Part shown: positions 28,388-37,600 of the stretch, piece by piece
How the letters are laid out: the number at the start of each line of letters is the position of its first letter
Numbering within the stretch: position 1 is the stretch's first letter
NCBI RefSeq assembly: GCF_017488845.2
Contig: NZ_CP083370.1
Coordinates: forward strand, 3,214,501 to 3,278,500
Direction of reading: 5' to 3'
DNA length: 64,000 nt
Origin: Ensifer canadensis
GTDB taxonomy: Bacteria; Pseudomonadota; Alphaproteobacteria; Rhizobiales; Rhizobiaceae
Notes under the pieces: model-generated
The model's input: only the letters and a program-made list of their open reading frames with translations
Database searches by the model: none
Told to the model about the DNA's origin: nothing
Made by a program: the position numbers and the translations under genes

Positions 28388-29782
28388 ATGAAGGAAATTT
28401 CCTGCAAGCTGCTCGTCATCGGTGCCGGCCCCGGCGGCTACATCTGCGCCATCCGCGCTGGCCAGCTCGGCGTCGACACCGTCATCGTCGAGAAGGCGAA
28501 GGCCGGCGGTACCTGCCTCAATGTCGGCTGCATCCCGTCCAAGGCGCTCATCCACGCCGCCGACGAATTCCATAAGTTGCGCTCGGCTGCCTCCGGCCGC
28601 AGTCCGCTCGGCCTGTCGCTCGCCAACCCGACGATCGATCTCGCCCGCACCGTTGCCTGGAAGGACGGCATCGTCGGCCGGCTGAACGGCGGTGTCACCG
28701 GCCTTCTGAAGAAGGCAGGCGTTAAGGCCGTCATCGGCGTCGCCCGTTTCGTCGACGGCAAGACGGTCGATGTCGAGACCGAGATCGGCCTGCAGCGCAT
28801 TCGCGCCGACGCGATCGTGATTGCCACCGGCTCGGCGCCGATCGAGCTTCCCGACATGCCGTTCGGCGGCTCGATCATTTCGTCGACCGAGGCGCTGTCG
28901 TTGAAAAGCGTGCCGGCCAGCGTTGCCGTCATCGGTGGCGGTTACATCGGACTGGAACTCGGCACCGCCTTTGCCAAGCTCGGCGCTCACGTCACCGTGC
29001 TCGAGGCGCAGACGCGCATCCTGCCGCAATATGACGCCGATCTGTCGAAGCCGATTGCCAAGCGGCTCGGCGAACTCGGCATCGAAGTGTTCACCCAGAC
29101 AGTTGCCAAGGGGCTCTCCGCCGACGGCAAGAGCCTGCTTGCCGAGCACAATGGTCGGCCGATCGAGGTACCGGCGGAAAAGGTTCTGGTGACGGTCGGC
29201 CGCAAACCCGTGACCGAAGGTTTTGGGCTTGAAGAAATCGATCTCGACCGCGCCGGAAAATTCATCCGCATCGACGACCAGTGCCGCACGTCGATGCGCG
29301 GCATCTATGCGATCGGCGACGTCACCGGCGAGCCGATGCTGGCCCACCGCGCCATGGCGCAAGGGGAAATGGTCGCGGAGATCGTCGCCGGCAACAAACG
29401 CGCCTGGGACAAGCGCTGCATTCCCGCCGTCTGCTTCACCGACCCGGAGATCGTGACATCAGGACTATCGCCGGAAGAAGCCCGTGCCAGCGGCATCGAG
29501 ATCAAGATCGGCCAGTTTCCCTTCCAGGCGAACGGCCGCGCCATGACGACGCTGTCGGAGGACGGTTTCGTGCGCGTCGTCGCGCGCGCCGACAACCATC
29601 TGGTCCTCGGCATCCAGGCCGTTGGCCACGGCGTGTCCGAGCTTTCGGCAAGCTTCGGACTTGCGATTGAGATGGGCGCGCGCCTAGAAGACATCGCCGG
29701 CACGATCCATGCTCACCCAACGCAATCGGAAGCGTTCCAGGAGGCGGCCCTCAAGGCTTTGGGCCACGCGCTGCATATCTGA
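28388..29782 (+). CDS. lpd: Dihydrolipoyl dehydrogenase (E3)
   Basis: A 464-residue FAD disulfide reductase that reoxidises the lipoyl arm with NAD+. FAD motif VIGAGPGGYICAIRAGQLG, redox disulfide GGTCLNVGCIPSK, NAD-binding VAVIGGGYIGLELGTAFAKLG (around 28921-28983) and the C-terminal HAHPTQSEAF with the active-site His-Glu pair are all present. It starts 7 bp after bkdB. Dedicated E3 of this complex, as in P. putida lpdV. Confidence 0.94.
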   Translation: MKEISCKLLVIGAGPGGYICAIRAGQLGVDTVIVEKAKAGGTCLNVGCIPSKALIHAADEFHKLRSAASGRSPLGLSLANPTIDLARTVAWKDGIVGRLNGGVTGLLKKAGVKAVIGVARFVDGKTVDVETEIGLQRIRADAIVIATGSAPIELPDMPFGGSIISSTEALSLKSVPASVAVIGGGYIGLELGTAFAKLGAHVTVLEAQTRILPQYDADLSKPIAKRLGELGIEVFTQTVAKGLSADGKSLLAEHNGRPIEVPAEKVLVTVGRKPVTEGFGLEEIDLDRAGKFIRIDDQCRTSMRGIYAIGDVTGEPMLAHRAMAQGEMVAEIVAGNKRAWDKRCIPAVCFTDPEIVTSGLSPEEARASGIEIKIGQFPFQANGRAMTTLSEDGFVRVVARADNHLVLGIQAVGHGVSELSASFGLAIEMGARLEDIAGTIHAHPTQSEAFQEAALKALGHALHI

Positions 29783-29806
29783 ACGGCGAGAGACGATCTC
29801 CTCTCA

Positions 29807-29958
29807 CCTCATCCCTGTGCTTGTCACAGGAATCCAGCTACGGCGCGTCGGCGCCGTGAATGAATCGTCATCGCGCATTCAGCTCTTCGGAGGAAAGAAG
29901 CCCTTCAGCGCCGCAGACGCGGCGCTGCTGGATTCCTGTGACAAGCACAGGAATGAGG
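29807..29958. repeat. 152-bp element with 32-bp terminal inverted repeats
   Basis: The left arm 29807-29838 and right arm 29927-29958 match at 31 of 32 positions and read inward from CCTCAT to AATCCAGC. Within each arm CCTGTGCTTGTCACAGG forms its own small palindrome. The ~88-bp centre has further GGCGC/GCGCC pairings and no gene. It fits a non-autonomous MITE-like or mosaic repeat and could end both convergent transcripts (lpd and the thiolase). Confidence 0.7.
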
Positions 29959-29976
29959 GCGGCGACAATGCCCCCC

Positions 29977-31158
29977 TTACTGCAACAACTCCAGCCCCAC
30001 CGCCGTCGCCTCGCCGCCGCCGATGCAGAGGGAGGCGATGCCGCGCCTGACGCCCTTGGCGCGCATCGCGTGCAGAAGCGTCACGATGATCCGGGCGCCG
30101 GAAGCGCCGATCGGGTGGCCGAGCGCGCAGGCGCCGCCGTGGATGTTGACGATGTCATCGGAAAGGCCGAGGTCGCGGACCGCAGCCATGGCAACCACGG
30201 CGAAGGCTTCGTTGATTTCATAGAGCCCGACGCTGTTCTTTTCCCAATCGAGCTTTGACAGCAGCTTCTCAATGGCTCCGATCGGCGCGGTGGTGAACCA
30301 GGCTGGCTCCTGCGCATGACCGGCATGGCCGGCAACGATCGCAAGCGGCGTCAGCCCACGCTTCTCCGCCTCGCTTGCGCGCATCAGGATGAGCGCTGCC
30401 GCACCGTCTGAGATCGAGGAGGAGTTGGCGGCCGTCACGCTGCCGTTTTCACGGAACGCCGGCTTCAGCTTCGGGATTTTTGCCGGGTCCGCCTTTCCGG
30501 GCTGCTCATCGTGGTCAAGCGTTACGGTCTGTCGCTTGCCGGCGCCGTTGATCGCAACCGTCTCCTCGGCAAACGAACCATCCTCCAATGCCTTCACGGC
30601 GCGTTCCAGCGAACGCAGGGCAAAGGCATCCTGATCCTCGCGGGAGAACTGGTAGTGCTCGGCCGTATCTTCGGCATAGGTGCCCATCAGCCGACCGGAA
30701 TAGGCATCCTCGAGACCGTCGAGGAACATGTGATCCTTGACTTCGCCGTGGCCGAGGCGAAAACCGCCGCGTGCCTTGGGCAGTAGATAGGGCGCATTGG
30801 TCATCGACTCCATGCCGCCGACCGCAAGCGCCGTGGCGCCGCCGGAAAGCAGCGTGTCATGGCCGAGCATCAGCGCCTTCATGCCCGAACCGCAAACTTT
30901 CGAAATCGTGGTCGACGGCGTTTCCATGCCGAGGCCGGCGCCGAGTGCCGCCTGGCGCGCCGGGTTCTGGCCGACGCCCGCGGGCAGTACATTGCCCATC
31001 AGCACTTCGTCGACGGCATCGAGGCCGGCGCGCGCAAGCGCCGCCTTCAGCGCGATGGCGCCGATCTCCGGCGCCGTCAAATCCTTGAGGCCGCCCTGAA
31101 AGGCGCCCATCGGTGTGCGTGCCGCCGAAACGATGACGACCGGGTCAAGCTTGTCCAT
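29977..31158 (-). CDS. Acetyl-CoA C-acetyltransferase (thiolase)
   Basis: A 393-residue thiolase. The acyl-accepting Cys is in TISKVCGSGMKALM, the catalytic His in NIHGGACALGHPIGASGARI, and the second Cys in SLCIGGGEATAVGLE. GGAGGAA precedes the ATG at 31158, so an in-frame ATG five residues upstream is less likely. It may finish isoleucine breakdown or make acetoacetyl-CoA; its position after the bkd operon, on the opposite strand, is only suggestive. No phaB-like reductase is adjacent. Confidence 0.9.
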   Translation of the reverse strand: MDKLDPVVIVSAARTPMGAFQGGLKDLTAPEIGAIALKAALARAGLDAVDEVLMGNVLPAGVGQNPARQAALGAGLGMETPSTTISKVCGSGMKALMLGHDTLLSGGATALAVGGMESMTNAPYLLPKARGGFRLGHGEVKDHMFLDGLEDAYSGRLMGTYAEDTAEHYQFSREDQDAFALRSLERAVKALEDGSFAEETVAINGAGKRQTVTLDHDEQPGKADPAKIPKLKPAFRENGSVTAANSSSISDGAAALILMRASEAEKRGLTPLAIVAGHAGHAQEPAWFTTAPIGAIEKLLSKLDWEKNSVGLYEINEAFAVVAMAAVRDLGLSDDIVNIHGGACALGHPIGASGARIIVTLLHAMRAKGVRRGIASLCIGGGEATAVGLELLQ

Positions 31159-31319
31159 GTCTTCCTCCTGCACCGCCTCTCTCGCGGTTGGAAGCGACTA
31201 TAGCGCAGCGATTGTGCAGTGCAACGCGACTTGTTGGCGCCAGCGACCGGATCGGATTTTCACGTGTTCCACCGCCGGGACAACGCCCGGCGATGGCAGG
31301 TCGGGCTGCCGGCCGGCAA

Positions 31320-32204
31320 TCAGCCCATGCGCTCGGAAGCATAGCTGCCGGGGCTCGCCGGGAAGACGACGACGCGGTTGCCGTTGATGAAGCAGCGATG
31401 ATGGATATGGGCGTGTACGGCGCGCGCCAGCACCTGACTTTCGACGTCGCGGCCGATCGAGACATAGTCCTCGGCGCTCTGGGCATGGGTGATGCGGGCG
31501 ATGTCCTGCTCGATGATCGGACCCTCGTCGAGATCCGCGGTGACATAGTGCGCCGTCGCACCGATCAGCTTCACGCCGCGCTCATAGGCCTGCTTGTAGG
31601 GGTTCGCGCCCTTGAACGACGGCAGGAAGGAATGGTGGATATTGATGATCCGGCCGGACATCTTCTTGCAGAGTTGGTCGGACAGAACCTGCATGTAGCG
31701 GGCGAGCACGACCAGATCGGCGTCCGTCTGCTCGACGATCTCCAGCATGCGTGCTTCGGCCTGCGGCTTGTTCTCCTTGGTCACCTTGATGTGGTGGAAG
31801 GGGATGTCGTGGTTGACGACCACCTTCTGGTAATCGAAGTGGTTGGAGATGACGCCGACGATATCGATCGGCAAGGCGCCGATCTTCCAGCGGTAGAGCA
31901 GGTCGTTGAGGCAATGGCCGAAACGCGACACCATCAGCAGCACTTTCATGCGCTCTTCGCTGTCGCGGATCTCGCAGGTCATGTCGAACCGCTTGACAAC
32001 AGGCGCAAAGCCTTCCTTCAGCTCGTCGAGCTTGACGCCGTCCTGGCTGATGAAGGTCAGGCGCATGAAGAACAGGCCCGTCTGCAGGTCGTCGAACTGC
32101 GAACTGTCGGTGATATAACAGCCTTTTTCCGCGAGATAACCGGTAATGGCGGCAACGATGCCGCGGGTGGACTTGCAGGTGACGGTCAGCACATAGCTTT
32201 TCAT
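31320..32204 (-). CDS. purU: Formyltetrahydrofolate deformylase
   Basis: A 294-residue enzyme that hydrolyses 10-formyltetrahydrofolate to formate and tetrahydrofolate, balancing the one-carbon pool. An N-terminal ACT domain (YVLTVTCKSTRGIVAAITGY) precedes a formyltransferase-type catalytic domain with NIHHSFLPSFKGANPYKQA and LIGATAHYVTADLDEGPII, carrying the Asn-His-Asp catalytic set. The start at 32204 gives the standard length. Confidence 0.94.
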   Translation of the reverse strand: MKSYVLTVTCKSTRGIVAAITGYLAEKGCYITDSSQFDDLQTGLFFMRLTFISQDGVKLDELKEGFAPVVKRFDMTCEIRDSEERMKVLLMVSRFGHCLNDLLYRWKIGALPIDIVGVISNHFDYQKVVVNHDIPFHHIKVTKENKPQAEARMLEIVEQTDADLVVLARYMQVLSDQLCKKMSGRIINIHHSFLPSFKGANPYKQAYERGVKLIGATAHYVTADLDEGPIIEQDIARITHAQSAEDYVSIGRDVESQVLARAVHAHIHHRCFINGNRVVVFPASPGSYASERMG

Positions 32205-32369
32205 CGGTATCTGTCTCTCGCTCCAGAGGTTTTTCCGGCCCCCCTTATACGGCCAGTCACCGCGAAAACTAGCGCGGCCTTCGCCCGGCTGTCGATCCAT
32301 TCGCGACATCGGCTGGACGGAACCGGCCAGCCGGCACCGGTGCGGCTTTGTGAATGGCGCCTGGATTGG

Positions 32370-33008
32370 CTAGCGCGGGGTGCGATCGGGATGGGCGCGG
32401 GCAAACGCGTCGATCTCGGCGCAGCGCTGGTCGATGGCGACAAGTTTCGGGCAGGCGGAAAGATCGACGTCCCAGCGACGGGCATTGTAGACCTGCGGCA
32501 CCAGGCAGAAATCGGCCATGCCGGGGCTGTCGCCGTGGCAGAAGCTCCCGGTTGACGGGTGGTCGAGCAGGCGCTCGAACGCCGCCAAGCCCTCGCCGAT
32601 GAACTTGCGCATCCAGTCGCGGCGCGCGGCCTCGCCGTCTGCAGCATTGGCCATGACGAAGGATACGACGCCGAGATTGCAGACGGGATGGATGTCCATC
32701 GCGATCGCGTAGGACAGCGCGCGCACGCGCTGCCGCCCCACCGCATCATCAGGCAGGAAGCCGGCCGCTTCCCGCGTTTCCGCCAGATACTCGATGATGG
32801 CGAGCGATTGCGTGAACCGCTCGCCATCGATGTCGAGCACGGGCAAGAGCCCCTGCGGATTGCGGTCGAGATGTTCCGCTTGCCGATGGCCCCTGGCAAG
32901 CAGGTCCACCGGCACCGATCGATAGGTCTCGCCGAGACTGTTCAGCGCGATGCGGACACGGTAGCTCGCCGAGGACCGCCAATAGTCATAGAGATCGGTC
33001 TCGGCCAT
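32370..33008 (-). CDS. maiA: Maleylacetoacetate isomerase (zeta-class GST)
   Basis: A 212-residue glutathione-dependent isomerase turning maleylacetoacetate into fumarylacetoacetate. The zeta-class motif SSASYRVRIALN (SSCxWRVRIAL in most members) places the catalytic serine near residue 12; NPQGLLPVLDIDG and the DFCLVPQVYNARRW block follow. ATG 33008 fits the family start. It lies last in the minus-strand hmgA operon, 32 bp after the FAH-family hydrolase. Confidence 0.93.
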   Translation of the reverse strand: MAETDLYDYWRSSASYRVRIALNSLGETYRSVPVDLLARGHRQAEHLDRNPQGLLPVLDIDGERFTQSLAIIEYLAETREAAGFLPDDAVGRQRVRALSYAIAMDIHPVCNLGVVSFVMANAADGEAARRDWMRKFIGEGLAAFERLLDHPSTGSFCHGDSPGMADFCLVPQVYNARRWDVDLSACPKLVAIDQRCAEIDAFARAHPDRTPR

Positions 33009-33040
33009 GCTGCTATCCTCGTCGCGTGCGCTGCCCACAA

Positions 33041-34057
33041 TCAGGCCTTTTCGTAAGGCCCGACCGACTGCTCGATCGCACCGAAGATCGAATGGCCCGC
33101 CTTGTCCTTCATCTCGATGCGCACGATGTCGCCGAAGCGCAGGAAGTGCGTCTTGGGCGCGCCGCCAACGATGGTCTCGATCATGCGCAGCTCGGCAATG
33201 CAGGAGTAGCCGGCGCCACCTTCGGAGACCGGTTTTCCGGGACCACGGTCGAGCTTGTTGGAGACGGTGCCCGAACCGATGATCGTGCCCGATGCAAGCG
33301 GCCGCGTCTTGGCCGCGTGCGCAATCAGTTGGCCGAAATCGAAGGTCATGTCGACGCCGGCGTCCGCGCGGCCGAAAGGCTTGCCGTTGAGGTCGACATG
33401 AAGCGGCAGATGCAGCTTGCCGCCATCCCAGGCGTCGCCCAATTCATCCGGCGTGACGGCGACCGGCGAGAAGGCAGACGACGGCTTCGACTGATAGAAA
33501 CCGAAACCCTTGGCGAGTTCGGCCGGGATAAGACCGCGCAGCGACACGTCGTTGACCAGCATCACCAGCCGAATGGCGGCGCGCGCCTCTTCGATCGAGG
33601 CACCCATCGCCACGTCGTCGACGACGACGGCGATCTCGCCTTCCATGTCGACGCCCCAGCTTTCATCCGCCATCAGGATCGGATCGCGCGGCGCAATGAA
33701 GCTGTCCGAGCCGCCCTGGTAGATCAGCGGATCGGTCCAGAAGCTCGCCGGCATCTCGGCGTTGCGGGCTTTTCGCACCAGCTCGACGTGATTGACGTAG
33801 GCTGAACCGTCCGCCCACTGATAGGCGCGCGGCAACGGCGAAAGCGCATCGTGCTCGTGGAAGCGGACCGTTGGCTGCGCACCGGTTTCGATGCCTTCGG
33901 CAACGCGCTCGAGCCGCGGCCCTGTATGTGCCCAGTCGTCGAGTGCGGCCTGCAGCGTGCGGGCAATGTGCCCGACCTCCGAGCAGCGGGTGAGATCGCG
34001 GGAGACGACCGCGAGTTTTCCGTCACGCGAGCCATCCTTGAGTGTCGCCAGTTTCAT
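33041..34057 (-). CDS. Fumarylacetoacetate hydrolase family protein
   Basis: A 338-residue FAH-fold enzyme, probably cleaving fumarylacetoacetate to fumarate and acetoacetate because of its neighbours maiA and hmgA. Metal-binding acidic residues are seen in WGVDMEGEIAVVVDD, and LASGTIIGSGTVSN is a conserved late motif. It is shorter than eukaryote-type fumarylacetoacetases (~420), as in other rhizobial clusters. AGGGAGGA precedes the ATG. Confidence 0.9.
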   Translation of the reverse strand: MKLATLKDGSRDGKLAVVSRDLTRCSEVGHIARTLQAALDDWAHTGPRLERVAEGIETGAQPTVRFHEHDALSPLPRAYQWADGSAYVNHVELVRKARNAEMPASFWTDPLIYQGGSDSFIAPRDPILMADESWGVDMEGEIAVVVDDVAMGASIEEARAAIRLVMLVNDVSLRGLIPAELAKGFGFYQSKPSSAFSPVAVTPDELGDAWDGGKLHLPLHVDLNGKPFGRADAGVDMTFDFGQLIAHAAKTRPLASGTIIGSGTVSNKLDRGPGKPVSEGGAGYSCIAELRMIETIVGGAPKTHFLRFGDIVRIEMKDKAGHSIFGAIEQSVGPYEKA

Positions 34058-34069
34058 GCAATCCTCCCT

Positions 34070-34939
34070 CTACGCAGACGATTCGTCCGCAAGTTCCACA
34101 ACAAGGCCGTCAGACGCGATCGTCAAGGCACCGGTCCAGCTTTTGCGCGTGGCAGCCGTCCAATGAGCGTGCGTGATTTCAGGATCGTCGGCCGGGATGA
34201 GATGATGCAGCACCAACCGCCCGACGCCGGCCGCCGTGGCAATCGCACCGGCCTCTCCGGCAAAACTGTGGCTTGCCAGCAGGTGCTCCTTCAGCCGCGC
34301 GCCGTTGCCGGTGCGCGCCACCAGCCGATCGACGCCCTCTGTCAGCATTGCCTCATGCACCAGAATGTCGGCACGATCAGCGAAATCGGCGAGCGGCGGG
34401 AAATAGGCCGTGTCGGCCGAAAATACCACGCTCGCCTCCGCATGGTCGAACCGCAGCGCGAAGCAATCGGTCACCGGCGGATGATCGACGCGCAGCGCCG
34501 ACACCGCCAGGTCGCCTTCGGCCAGGACCGGGCCCTCGGCAAATTCGACGATGTCGACGAGTTGGCGCAGATCGGGCCGGCCCTCGTCGATGACGCGGAT
34601 AACGATGTCGAATTTCATCGCCTGCAGAAAGCCGTGCCAGTAGTCGCGGGTTCCCGGCGGGCCGAAGACGCGCACGGTCGTTGCGAGACCGGCGGTCCAA
34701 GCGGTGTGGATCAAGGGCCCGAGCTCGAGCACGTGATCGGAATGCAGATGGGTGATGAAGATCAAATCCAGCGCTTTGAGGCTGACGCCGGCATCGGTGA
34801 GGCCGCGGGTGACGCCGAGGCCGCAGTCGACAACCACAGTGCGGCCGCCGATTTCAAGCAAGGACGAGGTCGGCGAAGGGCCGCCCGGACGGATTGCCGG
34901 GCCACCCTTGCTGCCGAGCAGAACCAGGCGTGCTCTCAA
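34070..34939 (-). CDS. MBL-fold metallohydrolase embedded in the homogentisate operon
   Basis: A ~289-residue metallo-beta-lactamase-fold hydrolase of the RNase Z/arylsulfatase-like type: [12 protein letters not shown] supplies the metal-binding HxHxDH (His64, His66, Asp68, His69), [11 protein letters not shown] and VHEAML continue the site. I favour a TTG start at 34939 that overlaps the hmgA stop (TTGA) with GGAAGG nine bases upstream; an ATG at 34993 would sit 58 bp inside hmgA. Its substrate is unknown. Lying between hmgA and the FAH gene, it may hydrolyse a lactone or ester by-product of the pathway (inference). Confidence 0.82.
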   Translation of the reverse strand: MRARLVLLGSKGGPAIRPGGPSPTSSLLEIGGRTVVVDCGLGVTRGLTDAGVSLKALDLIFITHLHSDHVLELGPLIHTAWTAGLATTVRVFGPPGTRDYWHGFLQAMKFDIVIRVIDEGRPDLRQLVDIVEFAEGPVLAEGDLAVSALRVDHPPVTDCFALRFDHAEASVVFSADTAYFPPLADFADRADILVHEAMLTEGVDRLVARTGNGARLKEHLLASHSFAGEAGAIATAAGVGRLVLHHLIPADDPEITHAHWTAATRKSWTGALTIASDGLVVELADESSA

Positions 34940-36303
34940 GACCAGTCGCCTTCCGGCGTGCCGTTGAAGCGCTTTTTCAGATCGGTCCAGCAATCGATGT
35001 AGTTGTCCTGCAACGTCTCCAGTTCGGCGGCGAAGCGGGTCAATTGCTGCGGAAAGCGGGTTTCGAACATGAAGGCCATCGTATGATCGAGCTTCACCGG
35101 TTTCAACTCGCTGTTTGTCGCCTTGTCGTAACCTGATGCGTCCGGCCCGTGGGCCAGCATCATGTTGTGCAGGCTCATGCCGCCGGGCACGAAGCCCTCC
35201 TCCTTGGCATCATAGCGACCATAGATCAGGCCCATGAACTCGCTCATGATGTTGCGGTGATACCAGGGCGGCCGGAAGGTGTGTTCGGCCACCAGCCAGC
35301 GCGGCGGGAAGATGACGAAATCGACATTCGCCGTTCCCTCCTCGCCCGACGGCGCGGTGAGCACGGTGAAGATCGACGGATCAGGATGATCGAACAGGAT
35401 CGCTCCAACAGGCGAAAAGGTCCTGAGATCGTATTTATAGGGCGCGTAATTGCCATGCCAGGCGATGACGTCGAGTGGCGAATGGCCGATCTCGGTGACG
35501 TGGAAGGCGCCGCACCACTTCACATGCACGCGGCAGGGCGTTTCCTTTTCTTCATATGCAGCTACCGGCGTCTTGAAGTCGCGCGGATTGGCAAGGCAGT
35601 TGGCGCCGATCGGACCGCGATCCGGCAGTGTGAACTTGGCGCCGTAGTTTTCGCAGATGTAACCGCGCCAGACCTTTTCGTCGCCAAGCCTGGTCACCTT
35701 GAACATGGTGCCGCGCGGCACCAGGCAGATCTCCGAAGGCTCGACATCCATCTTGCCGAGTTCGGTGAACACCTGGATGGCGCCGCATTCCGGCACGATC
35801 AAAAGCTCGCCGTCGGCGTTGAAGAAATAGTCGTCGACCATATCGGCGTTGAAGGCATAGGCGTGGGCTGCCATGCCGCCCTGCGTCAGCGCGTCGCCGG
35901 CCGTCGTCATGGTGCGGATGCCTTCGAGGAAGTTCAATTTTTCCGACGGCGCCGGCAGCGGCCCCCAGCGCAACTGGCCAAGAGCCAGCGAATGATCGGC
36001 CACATGCGGCCCGGTCTTCCAGTACGGATAGTCGATTTTCTGGAACCGCCCGGTGTGACGCACGCTCGGGCGAATACGGTAGAGCCAGGAGCGCTCATTG
36101 GTGCCGCGCGGCGCGGTGAAGGGCGAACCGGAGAGCTGTTCGGCATAAAGACCGTAGGCGCATTTCTGCGGACTGTTCTGGCCCTGCGGCAAGGCGCCCG
36201 GCAGGCTTTCGGTCTCGAAATCGTTGCCGAACCCCGGCATGTAATCAAGCGACTGATCAGCAGTCGACCCGGCGCCCGCCTGCTTCTGTGCCTTGTCCAA
36301 CAT
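34936..36303 (-). CDS. hmgA: Homogentisate 1,2-dioxygenase
   Basis: A ~455-residue iron dioxygenase opening the homogentisate ring to maleylacetoacetate. [20 protein letters not shown] is the family's N-terminal block; the iron ligands lie in the cupin-like C-terminal part ([21 protein letters not shown] region, 35295-35233, and [13 protein letters not shown]). The ATG at 36303 follows AGGAGGAGG. First gene of hmgA-MBL-FAH-maiA, divergent from the MarR regulator. Confidence 0.95.
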   Translation of the reverse strand: MLDKAQKQAGAGSTADQSLDYMPGFGNDFETESLPGALPQGQNSPQKCAYGLYAEQLSGSPFTAPRGTNERSWLYRIRPSVRHTGRFQKIDYPYWKTGPHVADHSLALGQLRWGPLPAPSEKLNFLEGIRTMTTAGDALTQGGMAAHAYAFNADMVDDYFFNADGELLIVPECGAIQVFTELGKMDVEPSEICLVPRGTMFKVTRLGDEKVWRGYICENYGAKFTLPDRGPIGANCLANPRDFKTPVAAYEEKETPCRVHVKWCGAFHVTEIGHSPLDVIAWHGNYAPYKYDLRTFSPVGAILFDHPDPSIFTVLTAPSGEEGTANVDFVIFPPRWLVAEHTFRPPWYHRNIMSEFMGLIYGRYDAKEEGFVPGGMSLHNMMLAHGPDASGYDKATNSELKPVKLDHTMAFMFETRFPQQLTRFAAELETLQDNYIDCWTDLKKRFNGTPEGDWS

Positions 36304-36430
36304 GACCTCAACCTCCTCCTCTGGTGCCTGCCCATCGAGGATCACGGCTGATCCCGGAAGTCCACGGCACGTTCTATACATATGGGCGCCGCCCCAAATC
36401 CGAATGGACGGTGGCGCGCTGCCGCCCTAT

Positions 36431-36465
36431 TAGTTGCAATCGTAACTATCGATTTTGTAACTATC
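36431..36465. promoter_or_regulatory. Candidate operator of the MarR regulator between hmgA and hmgR
   Basis: TAGTTGC at 36431-36437 faces GTAACTA at 36442-36448 as an inverted repeat, and GTAACTATC is repeated directly at 36442 and 36457, 15 bp apart. The site lies immediately before the MarR-type gene and about 130 bp before hmgA, which suits autoregulation and control of the divergent operon. Confidence 0.55.
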
Positions 36466-36478
36466 AAGGATGCCACAG

Positions 36479-36946
36479 ATGGCGGCCGATGGCTTCGAGC
36501 TCAACGCATTCCTGCCCTACCGACTGAACCGCGCCGCCGAGTTCGTCGCCGTGCGCTTCGCAGCCGAATACAAGGCGCGCTATCAGTTGACGCGCCCCGA
36601 GTGGCGCACGCTGGCGGCGCTTGGAAGCTCGGCCCGTGCGATGACGGCGACGGAAGTCGGCACCCATTCGGCCATGCACAAGACCAAGGTCAGCCGCGCC
36701 GTCTCGGCGCTTGAGGAGCGGCGCTGGCTGAAGCGCAGCGAGGACGAAGACGACCGCCGGTTGGAACATCTGGAACTGACCAGGGCCGGCCGGCTGGCCT
36801 ATGGCGAACTCACAGGACTTGCGAGCGTCTACCAGGCGCACCTCAACGAACTGATCGGCGCCGGCGGCTTGAAGGCGCTATGCGCCGGCCTTGAAGCGAT
36901 CGAACGGGCGATCGACAGGGCCGAGAAGCGCCCTTCCCGCAAATGA
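36479..36946 (+). CDS. hmgR: MarR-family regulator, probable homogentisate regulator HmgR
   Basis: A ~155-residue winged-helix repressor. YQLTRPEWRTLAAL, MHKTKVSRAVSALEERRW (recognition helix) and DEDDRRLEHLELT (wing) are the MarR motifs. AAGGA nine bases before ATG 36479 favours that start over the ATG at 36470. Its divergent position from hmgA and the operator-like repeats between them suggest control of homogentisate breakdown; the ligand would be homogentisate or a relative (inference). Confidence 0.8.
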   Translation: MAADGFELNAFLPYRLNRAAEFVAVRFAAEYKARYQLTRPEWRTLAALGSSARAMTATEVGTHSAMHKTKVSRAVSALEERRWLKRSEDEDDRRLEHLELTRAGRLAYGELTGLASVYQAHLNELIGAGGLKALCAGLEAIERAIDRAEKRPSRK

Positions 36947-36970
36947 GCCTTGTACCAGCCGGCGCTGATA

Positions 36971-37450
36971 TCAGCCTTTCATGCGTTCCGGGATCGGCAC
37001 GCCCTGGAAACTCTTCAAGGTGTCGAGCACGATCGACGTCTTGACGTGCTGCACGCTGTCATGCGGCAGCAGCACATCGTTGACGAAGCGCGAGAGGCCG
37101 GCGAGGTCCGGCGTCACCACCCGCAGGTGATAATCCATTTCGCCGGTCAGCGCGTAAGCCTCCAGAACCTCGGGCAGAGCCGAGATCAGCTTGCCGAAGC
37201 GCTTGGCGTTGTCGCGGTTGTGGGTGGCGAGCGTCACCGAAATCACCACCATCAGATCGAGTCCGAGCTTCTGCCGGTCGATCTGCGCCTGATAGCCCGT
37301 GATGAAGCCTTCCGCCTCCAGGCGGGTGCGGCGGCGCGAGCATTGCGAGGGCGAAAGGGCGATGCGCTCCGATAGCTCGTTGTTGGTGAGATGTCCGTCG
37401 CGCTGCAGTTCGCTGAGGATCTTGAGATCGAACCCGTCAAGCTGCTCCAT
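36971..37450 (-). CDS. Lrp/AsnC-family regulator, likely controlling hppD
   Basis: A 159-residue Lrp-type protein: N-terminal helix-turn-helix (DLKILSELQRDGHLTNNELS, LSPSQCSRRRTRLEAEGFI) and C-terminal RAM ligand-binding domain (VLEAYALTGEMDYHLRVV). Divergent from hppD with a 150-bp shared control region containing GCAC/GTGC palindromes. Lrp relatives next to hppD usually respond to aromatic amino acids; that is inferred here. Confidence 0.88.
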   Translation of the reverse strand: MEQLDGFDLKILSELQRDGHLTNNELSERIALSPSQCSRRRTRLEAEGFITGYQAQIDRQKLGLDLMVVISVTLATHNRDNAKRFGKLISALPEVLEAYALTGEMDYHLRVVTPDLAGLSRFVNDVLLPHDSVQHVKTSIVLDTLKSFQGVPIPERMKG

Positions 37451-37473
37451 TCATGCATCCTTATACAGTATTT

Positions 37474-37510
37474 CGCACGTTTTGTGCGGCATCCTGCTCA
37501 AAACGCACAA
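37474..37510. promoter_or_regulatory. Candidate Lrp-type operator between the regulator and hppD
   Basis: A perfect palindrome CGCAC-GTTTT-GTGCG at 37474-37488 and a further half-site AAACGCACAA at 37501-37510, repeating the TTTTGTGCG theme in opposite orientation. Multiple spaced half-sites in a divergent promoter are typical for Lrp-family regulators. Confidence 0.5.
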
Positions 37511-37600
37511 GAATACAAGCATCATGCATCGAATTTGCGTCATACTCCAGCAAAGTTTGGAGGCCAGAGAAATCTGGAGAACTTAAAGAGGAGACTTCCG

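Noticed and set aside
29709..30258. Open frames across the palindromic element after lpd
   Set aside because: They run through the inverted repeat and into the antisense of the thiolase gene; no coding features.
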